A stretch of DNA of 64,000 bases from Chitinophaga jiangningensis (GTDB taxonomy: Bacteria; Bacteroidota; Bacteroidia; Chitinophagales; Chitinophagaceae). The stretch lies in the NCBI RefSeq assembly GCF_900142605.1, contig NZ_FRBL01000009.1, positions 124,001 through 188,000 on the forward strand. The letters are read 5' to 3'. The notes beneath the pieces are model-generated. The model was given only the letters and a program-made list of their open reading frames with translations. It made no database searches and had not been told where the DNA came from. Position 1 is the stretch's first letter. Every line of letters starts with the position of its first letter. Made by a program: the position numbers and the translations under genes. Shown here in pieces: positions 24,693 to 34,431 of the stretch.

Positions 24693-24727
24693 TATCTCAA
24701 ACAAAACAAAAGAAAAGGATTTCACTC

Positions 24728-26329
24728 ATGAAGCGGTCAGAAGCCTTACAGCAGGTCAGCAATCACTCCCAGCAAACCTGGGACATCCTCATCATCGGTG
24801 GTGGCGCCACCGGCCTGGGCATAGCCATGGATGCCGCCAGTCGCGGCTATAAAACCCTGCTGCTGGAGCAGGCCGACTTTGCCAAAGGCACTTCCAGTCG
24901 CAGCACTAAACTGGTACATGGCGGCGTCAGATATCTCGCACAGGGAGACATCGCCCTGGTACGTGAAGCCTTGTATGAAAGGGGCCTTTTGCTGGCCAAC
25001 GCCCCTCACCTGGCACATAACCAACAATTTATTATCCCCCACTATAGCTGGTGGCAGGGACCTTTCTATACGATCGGACTGAAAGTATACGATCTGCTCT
25101 CGGGTAAACTGAGCCTGGGCAAATCACACCATATCGGCAAAAATGCCGTTACCAGCCGCCTCCCCAACATCAAGGCCGCCGGACTGAAAGGAGGTATCGT
25201 TTACCACGACGGCCAGTTTGACGATGCCCGCCTCGCTGTTAACGTAGCACAAACAGCCGCCGCCCACGGCGCCGTGCTGCTCAACTACTGCAAAGTAACA
25301 GGCCTGAAAAAAACAAACGGACAAATCAGCGGCGCAAGCGCCCAGGATATTGATACAGGTCAGCAGCTGGACATCAACGCTAAAGTAGTCATCAACGCCA
25401 CCGGCGTGTTTGTAGATGAAGTACTGCAAATGGATAACCCAGGCGCCCCCAATATGGTAAGACCCAGTCAGGGTGTACACCTGGTACTCGATAAGGAATT
25501 CCTCGACAGCGACAGCGCCATCATGATCCCTAAAACCTCCGACGGCCGCGTGCTCTTTGCCGTTCCATGGCATGAGAAAGTGCTGCTCGGCACTACGGAT
25601 ACCCCGCTGAATGAACACAGCCTGGAACCGGTGGCACTCGAACAGGAAATAGAATTCATCTTAAACACAGCCGCACAATACCTAACGCGCATCCCTACAC
25701 GTAAAGATGTGAAAAGCGTATTTGCAGGATTACGCCCGCTGGCAGCACCACAAAAAAATACCGGCAGCACCAAAGAAATTTCACGCAGCCATAAATTAAT
25801 GGTAGCCGATTCCGGCCTCATCACTATCACCGGTGGTAAATGGACCACCTTCCGCCGCATGGCCGAAGACACGGTAAACCTGGCCATCAGCAAAGGTGGC
25901 CTCACACCGGTGGCTTGTCGCACCAAAGACCTGCGCATCACCGGCTACCAACTCCGCCCTACCGACGGCGCACCATTAGATGTTTACGGTAGCGAAGCTG
26001 CCAGTATAAAATCATATATTGTACGGCATCCGGAAATGGCAGCGCAACTGCATCCTGCATTCCCGTATATCAAAGCACAGGTAGCCTGGGCCACCGAACA
26101 TGAAATGGCGCATACCGTGGAAGACGTCCTCGCACGCCGCCTCCGCGCACTTTTCCTCGACGCCGCCGCAGCAATTGCCATGGCGCCAGCCGTAGCCGCC
26201 ATCATGGCCGCCATCAACGGAAAAGGAAAAGAATGGGAACAGGCGCAGGTAGCTGAATTTACCGCCATGGCGCAGCACTACCTCCTTTCACCACAAAAAC
26301 AACAACAGCCTTTGCCAATAACAGCATAA
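24728..26329 (+). CDS. glpD: Aerobic glycerol-3-phosphate dehydrogenase GlpD
   Basis: 533 residues from the ATG at 24728, which starts just before the FAD domain; the in-frame upstream stretch is AT-rich promoter sequence. The dinucleotide-binding motif is DILIIGGGATGLGIAMDAAS, followed by GTSSRSTKLVHGGVRYL, both hallmarks of GlpD. It oxidises glycerol 3-phosphate to dihydroxyacetone phosphate and passes electrons to the quinone pool. It is the first gene of glpD-glpK-glpF. Confidence 0.95.
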   Translation: MKRSEALQQVSNHSQQTWDILIIGGGATGLGIAMDAASRGYKTLLLEQADFAKGTSSRSTKLVHGGVRYLAQGDIALVREALYERGLLLANAPHLAHNQQFIIPHYSWWQGPFYTIGLKVYDLLSGKLSLGKSHHIGKNAVTSRLPNIKAAGLKGGIVYHDGQFDDARLAVNVAQTAAAHGAVLLNYCKVTGLKKTNGQISGASAQDIDTGQQLDINAKVVINATGVFVDEVLQMDNPGAPNMVRPSQGVHLVLDKEFLDSDSAIMIPKTSDGRVLFAVPWHEKVLLGTTDTPLNEHSLEPVALEQEIEFILNTAAQYLTRIPTRKDVKSVFAGLRPLAAPQKNTGSTKEISRSHKLMVADSGLITITGGKWTTFRRMAEDTVNLAISKGGLTPVACRTKDLRITGYQLRPTDGAPLDVYGSEAASIKSYIVRHPEMAAQLHPAFPYIKAQVAWATEHEMAHTVEDVLARRLRALFLDAAAAIAMAPAVAAIMAAINGKGKEWEQAQVAEFTAMAQHYLLSPQKQQQPLPITA

Positions 26330-26393
26330 AATAGTAAACTCGCAGTTTGCACCATCTGAGTAAAACCTTCTATCCACGATAAAACGAAAAACA

Positions 26394-27887
26394 ATGAACA
26401 GGTACATAATGGCACTGGACCAGGGCACCACCAGCTCAAGAGCTATCCTTTTCGATAAAAGCGGCAGTATCAAATCTGTAGCACAAAAAGAATTTACCCA
26501 GATCTTCCCGCAGCCGGGATGGGTAGAACATGACCCGATGGAAATCTGGAGCAGCCAGATAGGCGTGGCCACCGAAGCCATTGCCAAAGCAGGCCTCGAA
26601 GGCACCCACGTAGCCGCCATCGGTATTACCAACCAGCGCGAAACCACCGTTGTATGGAACAGAACAACCGGTAAACCAATATATAACGCCATCGTATGGC
26701 AGGACCGCCGCACCGCCGGCTACTGCGACAGCCTGAAAGCAGCCGGTAAAGAGCCGATGATCCGCGAAAAAACCGGACTCGTGATCGATGCCTATTTTTC
26801 CGGCACCAAAATAAAATGGATACTCGACAACGTGAATGGTGCCCGCGAACTGGCTGCCAAAGGAGAACTTGCCTTTGGTACCATCGACAGCTGGCTGATA
26901 TGGAACCTTACCCATGGCGCTGTGCATGCCACTGATATTACCAATGCTTCCCGCACTATGCTGTTCAACATTCACACCCAGCAATGGGATGAAGAACTGC
27001 TGGCATTGCTGGACATCCCCGCTTCGGTATTACCGGAAGTAAAAGAGTCCAGTGAAGTTTACGGCCACACCGCCACCGGTGTGTTTGCCACTGAAATTCC
27101 GATTGCAGGTATTGCCGGCGATCAGCAGTCAGCCCTGTTCGGACAAATGTGTACTGCACCGGGCATGGTGAAAAACACCTATGGCACCGGATGCTTTATG
27201 CTCATGAACATCGGTGAAAAACCAATTCTCAGCAACAATAACCTGCTGACCACTGTTGCATGGAAGGTAAATGGCCAGGTGAACTACGCACTGGAAGGCA
27301 GCATCTTCATCGCCGGAGCTATTGTGCAGTGGCTGCGCGACGGGCTGGGCATCATCCGCGCTTCTTCAGAGGTGGAAGCACTGGCAGCCAGCATACCACA
27401 AAACGATGGCGTATACCTGGTACCGGCATTTGCAGGCCTGGGAGCACCACACTGGGATCAGCATGCACGCGGCACACTGGTGGGTATGACAAGGGGCACT
27501 AACTCCGGTCACATTGCCCGCGCAGCATTGGAAAGCATTGCATACCAGACCATGGACGTATTAAAAGCAATGGAGGCAGATGCCAACATCAGCATAAAAG
27601 AACTGCGGGTAGACGGTGGCGCCACAGCCAATAACTTATTGATGCAATTTCAGGCCGACATCCTGCAATCGCAGGTAGTAAGGCCTGGTATAACGGAAAC
27701 CACTGCTCTTGGCGCCGCCTACCTCGCAGGTTTAGCTACCGGCTACTGGCAGGATCTGGAAGAGATCCGCAGCCAGTGGAACATGGAAAAATGCTTTACA
27801 CCAAACGGAGACGCAGCACAGCGTGAAACCTGGATTGCCGGCTGGAACAAAGCAGTAACGACCGCCAAAACATGGGCAAACCTATAA
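26394..27887 (+). CDS. glpK: Glycerol kinase GlpK
   Basis: 497 residues, full family length. FGGY-kinase signatures are present: MALDQGTTSSRAILFD at the N-terminus, GITNQRETTVVWNRTTGKPI, YGTGCFMLMN and ELRVDGGATANNLLMQFQAD. It phosphorylates glycerol with ATP. The gap after glpD is 64 nt and contains one AACGAAA box, so it may have its own regulated promoter. Confidence 0.97.
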   Translation: MNRYIMALDQGTTSSRAILFDKSGSIKSVAQKEFTQIFPQPGWVEHDPMEIWSSQIGVATEAIAKAGLEGTHVAAIGITNQRETTVVWNRTTGKPIYNAIVWQDRRTAGYCDSLKAAGKEPMIREKTGLVIDAYFSGTKIKWILDNVNGARELAAKGELAFGTIDSWLIWNLTHGAVHATDITNASRTMLFNIHTQQWDEELLALLDIPASVLPEVKESSEVYGHTATGVFATEIPIAGIAGDQQSALFGQMCTAPGMVKNTYGTGCFMLMNIGEKPILSNNNLLTTVAWKVNGQVNYALEGSIFIAGAIVQWLRDGLGIIRASSEVEALAASIPQNDGVYLVPAFAGLGAPHWDQHARGTLVGMTRGTNSGHIARAALESIAYQTMDVLKAMEADANISIKELRVDGGATANNLLMQFQADILQSQVVRPGITETTALGAAYLAGLATGYWQDLEEIRSQWNMEKCFTPNGDAAQRETWIAGWNKAVTTAKTWANL

Positions 27888-27904
27888 ATATTTAAAACCT
27901 CGTT

Positions 27905-28636
27905 ATGACACCCTTTATTGCAGAATTTCTGGGCACTGCCCTCCTAATCCTCCTTGGTAACGGCGTAGTAGCCAATGTGGTACTCAACAAAACCAAAGGC
28001 AACGGTGGCGGATGGATCGTGATCACCACCGGATGGGCACTGGCCGTATTCACTGGCGTAGTAATAGCCGGTCCGGTGAGCGGCGCTCATCTCAACCCTG
28101 CTGTTACCATCGGCCTTGCCGTAGCTGGCAAATTCGCGTGGGCACAGGTACCCTCCTTCCTGGCAGCGCAAATGCTCGGCGCCATGGTGGGCACTACCCT
28201 TGTATGGCTCAACTACAAAGCGCATTACGATAACACGCCCGACACAGGTTTACAACGAGCTACCTTTTGCACGGAACCGGCTATACGCAATACTGCGCTC
28301 AACCTTATCTGTGAAATCACCGGCACCTTTGTACTCCTTTTTGCCGTATTCTATTTCGCCGGTGCTGAATTCGGCGATACCAAAGAGCCGATTGGTATGG
28401 GTTCTTTAGGCGCTATTCCAGTGGCCTTCGTGGTATGGGTCATCGGCCTTTCCCTGGGAGGTACTACGGGTTATGCTATTAATCCGGCGAGAGACCTGGG
28501 GCCGCGTATCATGCATCAGCTGTTACCTATTAAAGGGAAAGGAGGCAGTGATTGGGGATATGCGTGGGTACCCGTTTTAGGGCCGGTAATTGGTGCTGCT
28601 CTTGCGGCTGCACTTTACCTGGCTTTACAACCGTAA
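27905..28636 (+). CDS. glpF: Glycerol facilitator GlpF (MIP family)
   Basis: 243 residues with six membrane helices. Both pore motifs are intact: GAHLNPAVTIGLA and YAINPARDLGPR. The Asp after the second NPAR is typical of glycerol-conducting aquaglyceroporins. It mediates glycerol entry for GlpK. It follows glpK by 17 nt. Confidence 0.95.
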   Translation: MTPFIAEFLGTALLILLGNGVVANVVLNKTKGNGGGWIVITTGWALAVFTGVVIAGPVSGAHLNPAVTIGLAVAGKFAWAQVPSFLAAQMLGAMVGTTLVWLNYKAHYDNTPDTGLQRATFCTEPAIRNTALNLICEITGTFVLLFAVFYFAGAEFGDTKEPIGMGSLGAIPVAFVVWVIGLSLGGTTGYAINPARDLGPRIMHQLLPIKGKGGSDWGYAWVPVLGPVIGAALAAALYLALQP

Positions 28637-28666
28637 CCGGGTCCGCCTTCGGCGGACTTCTTTTCG

Positions 28667-28836
28667 CGCAAAGCAGCAAAGCAGGTAAGCAGCAAAGACC
28701 TGCAATTTCTTTTTCCGGTTTTCCCGAGGGCCGAAGGCCCTCGGGAAAACCGGAGGAGATGAGGGCTCCGCTCTCATCTCCTCCGGTAAACAACAAAACA
28801 AAATCCTTTGCTGCTTACCTGCTTTGCTGCTTTGCG
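28667..28836. repeat. 31-bp perfect inverted repeat enclosing two chained hairpins
   Basis: The arm 28667-28697 is the exact reverse complement of 28806-28836. Each arm is built from repeated GCAAAG units. The 108 nt between them contain a chained hairpin pair: 28715-28732 with 28736-28753 (18 bp, loop gaa), and 28749-28766 with 28770-28787 (18 bp, one mismatch), sharing 28749-28753. It lies between glpF and glpQ. There is no transposase or target-site evidence. A further small GGGCC gaa GGCCC hairpin follows near 28859-28872. Confidence 0.7.
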
Positions 28837-28901
28837 AGCTAAAAAAAGATCGCATCAAGGGCCGAAGGCCCTGACCAAACCAACAAGTAAAAAATATTAC
28901 C

Positions 28902-29819
28902 ATGCATAAAAAAACAACCTTTGCCGTTAGTGCATTAGCACTTGCTGCTGCTATTTCAGCATTCACCATTCCTTCAGCAAAAAAAGGCAACGATCCTAAA
29001 GTATTTAAAGTAGGTCACCGCGGCACACGCGGCCTCATGCCGGAGAACACCATCCCCGCCATGTACAAGGGCCTGGAAGCCGGCGCAAACACCATCGAGT
29101 TCGACATCCACATCACCAAAGATGGCCAGGTGGTAGTATACCACGACGCGTCTTTTACCCCCAGCTATACCACCAAGCCTGACGGCGCTGACATCTCCCC
29201 GGAAGAAAGAAAAAAATATACTTTTTACCAGATGGACTACAAAGACATCCGTCCGTTCATCATCGGTGAAAAAGCATACCCGGCCTTCCCTGAGCAACAA
29301 CGCATGCGCAGCTACGCGCCCCTGCTGGGAGAAATGATCGACTCCGTGGAAGCCTATACGAAAAAACACCACCTCCCTCCTGCCTACTACCTGCTGGAAA
29401 TCAAATCCAGTGAAAAAACCGATGGCACCGAACAACCGGCACCTGAAGAGTATATCACTAAAATGATGGCAGTAAAGCAACTGGGCAAACTGGGCCACCG
29501 CCTCTATGTGCAGTCATTCGACATGCGTCCGCTGCAGGTAATGCACCGCAGATACCCTAACATTAAATTAGGATTCCTTACTGGTGATAAAAAAGTGACC
29601 TTCGAGGAAAATATGAAAGCTTTAGGATTCACACCTTACTTCTACAATCCTTATTATGAGATGGTCACACCAGAGCTGGTACAGAAATGCCATGCACAGA
29701 AAATGGTGATTGTTCCATGGACGGTACAGGAAGCCGATAAAATGAAAGAACTGCGCAAAATGGGTGTGGACGGTATCATCACCGACTATCCTAACCATTT
29801 CGCGGCTGCCGGACTCTAA
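28902..29819 (+). CDS. glpQ: Glycerophosphodiester phosphodiesterase GlpQ
   Basis: 305 residues. A signal peptide (residues 1-24 or so) precedes a GDPD TIM barrel. Catalytic elements are VGHRGTRGLMPENTIPA (the HRG and ENT motifs), ANTIEFDIHITKDGQVVV with the metal-binding Glu/Asp, and YHD. It cleaves glycerophosphodiesters to glycerol 3-phosphate and an alcohol in the periplasm. It probably feeds the glp genes upstream. Confidence 0.93.
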   Translation: MHKKTTFAVSALALAAAISAFTIPSAKKGNDPKVFKVGHRGTRGLMPENTIPAMYKGLEAGANTIEFDIHITKDGQVVVYHDASFTPSYTTKPDGADISPEERKKYTFYQMDYKDIRPFIIGEKAYPAFPEQQRMRSYAPLLGEMIDSVEAYTKKHHLPPAYYLLEIKSSEKTDGTEQPAPEEYITKMMAVKQLGKLGHRLYVQSFDMRPLQVMHRRYPNIKLGFLTGDKKVTFEENMKALGFTPYFYNPYYEMVTPELVQKCHAQKMVIVPWTVQEADKMKELRKMGVDGIITDYPNHFAAAGL

Positions 29820-29869
29820 GCCGATTTACCGTTCGCATAAAAAAAATTCGAATTCAAACCATTATTTGA

Positions 29870-29877
29870 TAAGTTTG
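29870..29877 (+). promoter_or_regulatory. Candidate -7 box of the PafA-like gene
   Basis: TAAGTTTG matches TAnnTTTG and lies 47 nt upstream of the ATG at 29924. It suggests separate transcription from glpQ, perhaps under phosphate control, although no Pho box can be recognised. Confidence 0.4.
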
Positions 29878-29923
29878 ACGCTCGATTTTTTATACAGCCT
29901 TGTAAAATCAACAACAAAACGAC

Positions 29924-31585
29924 ATGACAGTATCCAAAAGAACGGTGAGCGCACTAATACTGGGAGCAGTAGCAGTAATGCAAAGCTTCTCAGCAGTAGC
30001 GCAGGTGAATGCAAAACCAAAGCTGATTGTAGGAATTGTAGTAGATCAGATGAGATGGGATTACCTGTACAGGTACTACGACCGCTATGAAGCTGGTGGC
30101 TTCAAACGCATGCTGGGAGAAGGTTTCTCCTGCGAAAACACCTATATCAGCCACCTTCCATCCTTTACTGCTGTAGGTCACAGTACCGTCTATACCGGCT
30201 CTGTACCTGCCATCCACGGCATTACCGGTAACGACTGGACCGACCAGGTGACAGGCAGAAAATGGTATTGCACTGAAGATACCACCGTATCACCAGTAGG
30301 CAGCAATAGCGACGCTGGTAAGATGTCGCCCCGCAACCTGCTGGCATCCACCATCACCGATGAACTGAAACTGGCTACCAACTTCCGATCCAAAGTAGTA
30401 GGCGTATCCCTGAAAGACCGCGCCTCCATCCTCCCTGCCGGACACACGCCTGATGGCGCCTTCTGGCTCGACGATGCCAACGCCAGCTTTATCACCAGCA
30501 ACTACTACATGAATGATTTACCGGAATGGGTAAAGAAATTCAACGCACGTAAAGAGCCACAGCAGCTGATGTCCAAACCATGGAACCCACTGTATCCCAT
30601 CGCCACCTACGTGCAAAGCACTGCGGATGATAACCGCTGGGAAGGTCCTTATAAAACAGAAACTGCCCCGGTATTCCCGCATAATCTCCCTGCGATCTAT
30701 GCAAAAGACCCAGGCAGTCTGCGTTCTACGCCTTTCGGCAATACCCTCACCCTGGATTTTGCCAAAGCTGCAGTAGAAGGCTACGACCTCGGTAACAACA
30801 CCGTTACGGATTTCCTGACCATCAACTGCGCCTCTACCGACTACGTAGGTCACCAGTTTGGTCCTAACTCCATCGAAGTGGAAGACACCTACCTGCGTCT
30901 TGACAAAGACCTGTCGGCTTTCTTCAGCTTCCTGGATAAAAAAGTAGGTAAAGGCAACTACCTCGTTTTCCTCACTGCTGACCACGGCGCCGCGCATGCC
31001 ATCGAGTTTATGAAAGAACATAACCTCCCTGCCGGCCTGGCACAGGACAGGAAAACAATGCCTGAACTGAATACACTCCTGAAAGACAAATTCGGTGTAG
31101 AAGGACTGGTGAAATCTTTCCAGAACTATCATGTAAACTTTGATCTGCAAAAGATTGCCGCAAATACTAACCTGAACTTCGACGCAATCAAAAAAGTAAC
31201 CGTTGATTTCCTCGTTAAACAACCGGGCATCCAGTTCGCAGTAGATATCGAAAACATCGGTAACAGCGCAGTTCCTGAGCCTATCAAATCCATGATCGCT
31301 AACGGTTACAATCCAAAACGCACCGGCCAGGTAATGATCATTCCTGAACCAGGATGGTTTGCCGGTAGTGCAAAAGGTACCACGCACGGTAACTGGAACC
31401 CTTACGACATCCACATTCCACTGGTGTTTATGGGCTGGCATATTAAAAACGGCCAAACCAACGACATCACCCATATGACAGACATTGCCGCTACACTGGC
31501 CGCTATGCTGCATATCCAGATGCCGAATGGTTGCGTAGGAAAGCCGGTGACGGCAATTACGCAAACGGCGAATACAACTAAGTAG
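29924..31585 (+). CDS. pafA: PafA-like alkaline phosphatase/phosphodiesterase
   Basis: 553 residues. A signal peptide ends near SAVAQ. The alkaline-phosphatase-superfamily (nucleotide pyrophosphatase-like) fold has metal ligand Asp41 in GIVVDQMRWDYL, nucleophile Thr82 in PSFTAVGHST, and the later metal motifs FLTADHGAAH and GTTHGNWNPYD. A Thr nucleophile instead of Ser is typical of PafA from Bacteroidota. It would release phosphate from phosphomonoesters in the periplasm, for example phosphocholine or glycerol phosphate from the neighbouring lipases. Confidence 0.88.
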   Translation: MTVSKRTVSALILGAVAVMQSFSAVAQVNAKPKLIVGIVVDQMRWDYLYRYYDRYEAGGFKRMLGEGFSCENTYISHLPSFTAVGHSTVYTGSVPAIHGITGNDWTDQVTGRKWYCTEDTTVSPVGSNSDAGKMSPRNLLASTITDELKLATNFRSKVVGVSLKDRASILPAGHTPDGAFWLDDANASFITSNYYMNDLPEWVKKFNARKEPQQLMSKPWNPLYPIATYVQSTADDNRWEGPYKTETAPVFPHNLPAIYAKDPGSLRSTPFGNTLTLDFAKAAVEGYDLGNNTVTDFLTINCASTDYVGHQFGPNSIEVEDTYLRLDKDLSAFFSFLDKKVGKGNYLVFLTADHGAAHAIEFMKEHNLPAGLAQDRKTMPELNTLLKDKFGVEGLVKSFQNYHVNFDLQKIAANTNLNFDAIKKVTVDFLVKQPGIQFAVDIENIGNSAVPEPIKSMIANGYNPKRTGQVMIIPEPGWFAGSAKGTTHGNWNPYDIHIPLVFMGWHIKNGQTNDITHMTDIAATLAAMLHIQMPNGCVGKPVTAITQTANTTK

Positions 31586-31602
31586 AGAATAATGATGAAT
31601 AG

Positions 31603-31640
31603 AAAAGGGTCGTTTCACGCAAGGTGAAACGACCCTTTTT
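31603..31640 (+). terminator. Intrinsic terminator after pafA
   Basis: A perfect 16-bp stem pairs 31603-31618 with 31624-31639 and ends in a T-run. It is a canonical rho-independent form, unlike the chained hairpins elsewhere. A second 11-bp hairpin follows (31667-31677 with 31681-31691). Confidence 0.75.
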
Positions 31641-31691
31641 GTTTGGATGATTTTAGCGAATTTGTGGGGATGACACCTTCGGTGTCATCCC

Positions 31692-31817
31692 GCGAGGGCC
31701 GCGCTGCGCCGGTGTTGTTACCCGAAGGAGTCCTGCGGCCGCACGCGGCTGTTGATTACCTGGAGGAGTATTGTGGCTGGGCGCGGCACTGCTGTATGTT
31801 ACCCGGAGTTTAAAGGA
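31692..31817. repeat. GC-rich intergenic stretch with degenerate direct repeats
   Basis: Between the pafA terminators and the phospholipase stop lies a GC-rich segment with three related starts: TTACCCGAAGGAGT at 31718, TTACCTGGAGGAGT at 31756 and TTACCCGGAGTTT at 31799. The first two copies stay alignable for about 38 nt. No gene is supported here. Confidence 0.35.
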
Positions 31818-34328
31818 TCAAGCCACTCCTCCCATAAACGGATCGGTCACCGATTCCTTACCTGTTTCCACTCTGCCGGCAAAGCGTTGTGCAAACTGAT
31901 TAAACCCTTCCGCTTTCACAGTAAAATCATACCAGCCGTGGCTTTTGCCCAGTGGTAATACTACCTGTTCAGTAGCATTGGCTGCCAGGGTGCGACTAAT
32001 CGATTTATTACCATAAGCATTATCTGCAATAGTGATCGTTCGAGGCTGGCCGCTATGATTGACCAGTTTCAACACCGCATTACCAGTAGGTTTGGCGGTG
32101 ATGCCTGCTGTTTCATAAGTGGTTTGCACCTGTACACCCGGATCATTTTTATCACCATTGAACTGACGGAAGAAACCATTAGGCCCCTGCAGGTGCAGTT
32201 CATACTGGCCACCATCAAAATCTGCCAGTGCCCATTTGTAGTGCAGCGCATCTCCGGCTTTTACGGCAAACGACCAGTTGCGGCCCTTGTTGCCTTCGTA
32301 AGCACCAGTGGTATACACAGTAAATGGCGACCCTGCAGCGGCTTTACCAAAGAATTTGTTACCGGCCTTTAGGTCGATGTACAGCTGACCAGATGCGGCA
32401 TCCATCCGCGCATCTGCATATAGCTCGTAAGGCAGCGCGCACGATGGGCGTACTCCCGGCTCCTGCAGGCGCAAGCCGTTGGCGCTGATCTGCTGTATGG
32501 CTGCATCATCCAGCTGTTTGAATCCTGTAGGTAAATCCTTAAACTTAGCGTTGTAGATATTTTCTACCATTTGCTGCTGTTTGAGGAATGGCAGCTTGCC
32601 TGGTACCGTTGGGTCATACGGGCTAAAGGCAGCGGTGAGGTCGCCACAAATGGTACGGCGCCACGCACTGATATTATCCAAATGAATATTTTTCTTGTAT
32701 TTCTGGTTCACGAAAGTTTCCAGGAACTGGATGGTAGAGGTATGATCATAAATTTCAGAACATACTTTACCTCCCCTGCTCCATGGGCTGGCAATCACCA
32801 TAGGCACCCTGAAACCGAGTCCTACAGCGGCGCCGCGGGCTCCTTTTTCCGGCACACCCTGGCGAATTTCTGCCTCCAGGCGCACATGCTCCAGTTCTGT
32901 TTCAATGCCTGCTGATGCGGCGCCGGTACCTGGTTTCTTTTCATCGTAAATTGAATAGGGCACCACGTGATCGTAGTAACCATCGTTTTCATCATAGGTG
33001 AGGATGAAGATGGTTTTCTTCCATACTTCTTCGTTGTTGGTTAGGATGTCCAATACTTCAGATACGTACCAGGCACCGTACCATGGCGCACTCGGGTGAT
33101 CACTGAAGTTCTGTGGACCTGCCAGCCAGGAAACCGTAGGCAGCTTGCCTTCATTTACATCTTTACGAAACTGATGGAACAGGTCGCCGGCCGGAACCGT
33201 CACTTCCCTTTTTGCGCCACCATCCTTGTATTTGAAAGTAGTAACGTTTCTATATGCAGGATCGCCGGCATTCACCACGAATGCGCGATCATACAATGCT
33301 TTTTGTTCCGGTGTAAGTTGCGCATAGGATTCCTTGTTCCATTTCTTCAGCTCAGACGCAGCGTTGTCAAGGGCTTCCAGCTTTTTGCCGAGTGCAATCT
33401 GGTTCTTGCGGGCAGCCTCTTCCGAGGATGGACTGGCTTCCTGCAGCCTGTTAATTTCACCAGGTAATGTTTCTACCTGCGACACCAGGCTCTCAATATA
33501 TTTTTTAGAAAACTTCACATTGTAAGCGGCGAAGAATTCCAGCAGGTTACAACCAAAGTTAGCGAGCCATGCCCGCTCCTCTCCTTTAAATCCGCCGCCA
33601 CAGCTAATTTCATTCTGATAAAATTTCCAGTCGATGTTATTTTCCGACAGCAGCTCCGGAAACGTTTTCCATCCCAGTTTTGCGTAGCTGTAGTTGTCGT
33701 TGCGGATATGCGCTTTCATATCACCGTTATCTTCATGGGTAATTTTACCTGTCCAGAAGAAAGAACGGTTAGGTGTAGTGCTCGTCATGGCGGAGCAGAA
33801 GTTCTGATCACATACGGTGAAAGCATCTGCCATGGCGTAGTTGAAAGGAATGTCCTGGCGACTGAAATACCCCAGTGTGAGCGGCATTGCTGCATAATCT
33901 TTGTTACCGGATTTTTTTGCGAGCAGCCATTTGTCGTATTTCCCTTCATTGTAAGCATCTACCTGGCTGGCCCTTGAATGTGGCAGAGAGCCCATCCAGG
34001 TTACCTTTGAGCCTTTCATATCGAAACGGAAAGGTGCGAATGTTTTACCATGTTCATCTGTTTGACACCATACAGGTTTACCATCCGGAAGGATAACAGC
34101 CCTTGGGTCGTTAAAGCCTCTGACGCCCTGCAATGCACCGAAGCAGTGGTCGAAAGAGCGGTTTTCCTGCATTAGGATTACTATATGTTCTGCATCCAGG
34201 AAAGTGCTGCCTGGCGCGGGATTGATGGCCATAGCTTTTTGAATGGATGCAGGTAGTAGTGTGGAGAGCCCGGCTGCACCGGAGAGTAATGCTGACTTCT
34301 TGAGGAAGTCCCTTCTCGTGTCGGTCAT
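31818..34328 (-). CDS. plcC: Phosphocholine-specific phospholipase C, Tat-exported
   Basis: 836 residues from the ATG at 34328, chosen because it places a Tat signal at the very N-terminus (TDTRRDFLKKSALLSGAAG, twin Arg at 5-6). The phosphoesterase domain includes HIVILMQENRSFDHCFGALQ and ILTYDENDGYYDHVVPY; two C-terminal beta domains of the bacterial PC-PLC type occupy about residues 620-830. It hydrolyses phosphatidylcholine-type lipids to diacylglycerol and phosphocholine outside the cytoplasm. It is convergent with the PafA-like phosphatase, whose activity could free the phosphate. Confidence 0.9.
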   Translation of the reverse strand: MTDTRRDFLKKSALLSGAAGLSTLLPASIQKAMAINPAPGSTFLDAEHIVILMQENRSFDHCFGALQGVRGFNDPRAVILPDGKPVWCQTDEHGKTFAPFRFDMKGSKVTWMGSLPHSRASQVDAYNEGKYDKWLLAKKSGNKDYAAMPLTLGYFSRQDIPFNYAMADAFTVCDQNFCSAMTSTTPNRSFFWTGKITHEDNGDMKAHIRNDNYSYAKLGWKTFPELLSENNIDWKFYQNEISCGGGFKGEERAWLANFGCNLLEFFAAYNVKFSKKYIESLVSQVETLPGEINRLQEASPSSEEAARKNQIALGKKLEALDNAASELKKWNKESYAQLTPEQKALYDRAFVVNAGDPAYRNVTTFKYKDGGAKREVTVPAGDLFHQFRKDVNEGKLPTVSWLAGPQNFSDHPSAPWYGAWYVSEVLDILTNNEEVWKKTIFILTYDENDGYYDHVVPYSIYDEKKPGTGAASAGIETELEHVRLEAEIRQGVPEKGARGAAVGLGFRVPMVIASPWSRGGKVCSEIYDHTSTIQFLETFVNQKYKKNIHLDNISAWRRTICGDLTAAFSPYDPTVPGKLPFLKQQQMVENIYNAKFKDLPTGFKQLDDAAIQQISANGLRLQEPGVRPSCALPYELYADARMDAASGQLYIDLKAGNKFFGKAAAGSPFTVYTTGAYEGNKGRNWSFAVKAGDALHYKWALADFDGGQYELHLQGPNGFFRQFNGDKNDPGVQVQTTYETAGITAKPTGNAVLKLVNHSGQPRTITIADNAYGNKSISRTLAANATEQVVLPLGKSHGWYDFTVKAEGFNQFAQRFAGRVETGKESVTDPFMGGVA

Positions 34329-34431
34329 AGAGTTTGCTTGATTATTCCGATAAAATAGCAAAGTTATTTTTGTGAAGATGTATTTTTTGATGGATGGTTA
34401 TACTTAATAATTTCTTAACTCATACGGGTTT

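Noticed and set aside
28667..28836. Insertion sequence or MITE
   Set aside because: Inverted repeats exist, but there is no transposase, no target duplication and no second copy in the window; kept only as a repeat.
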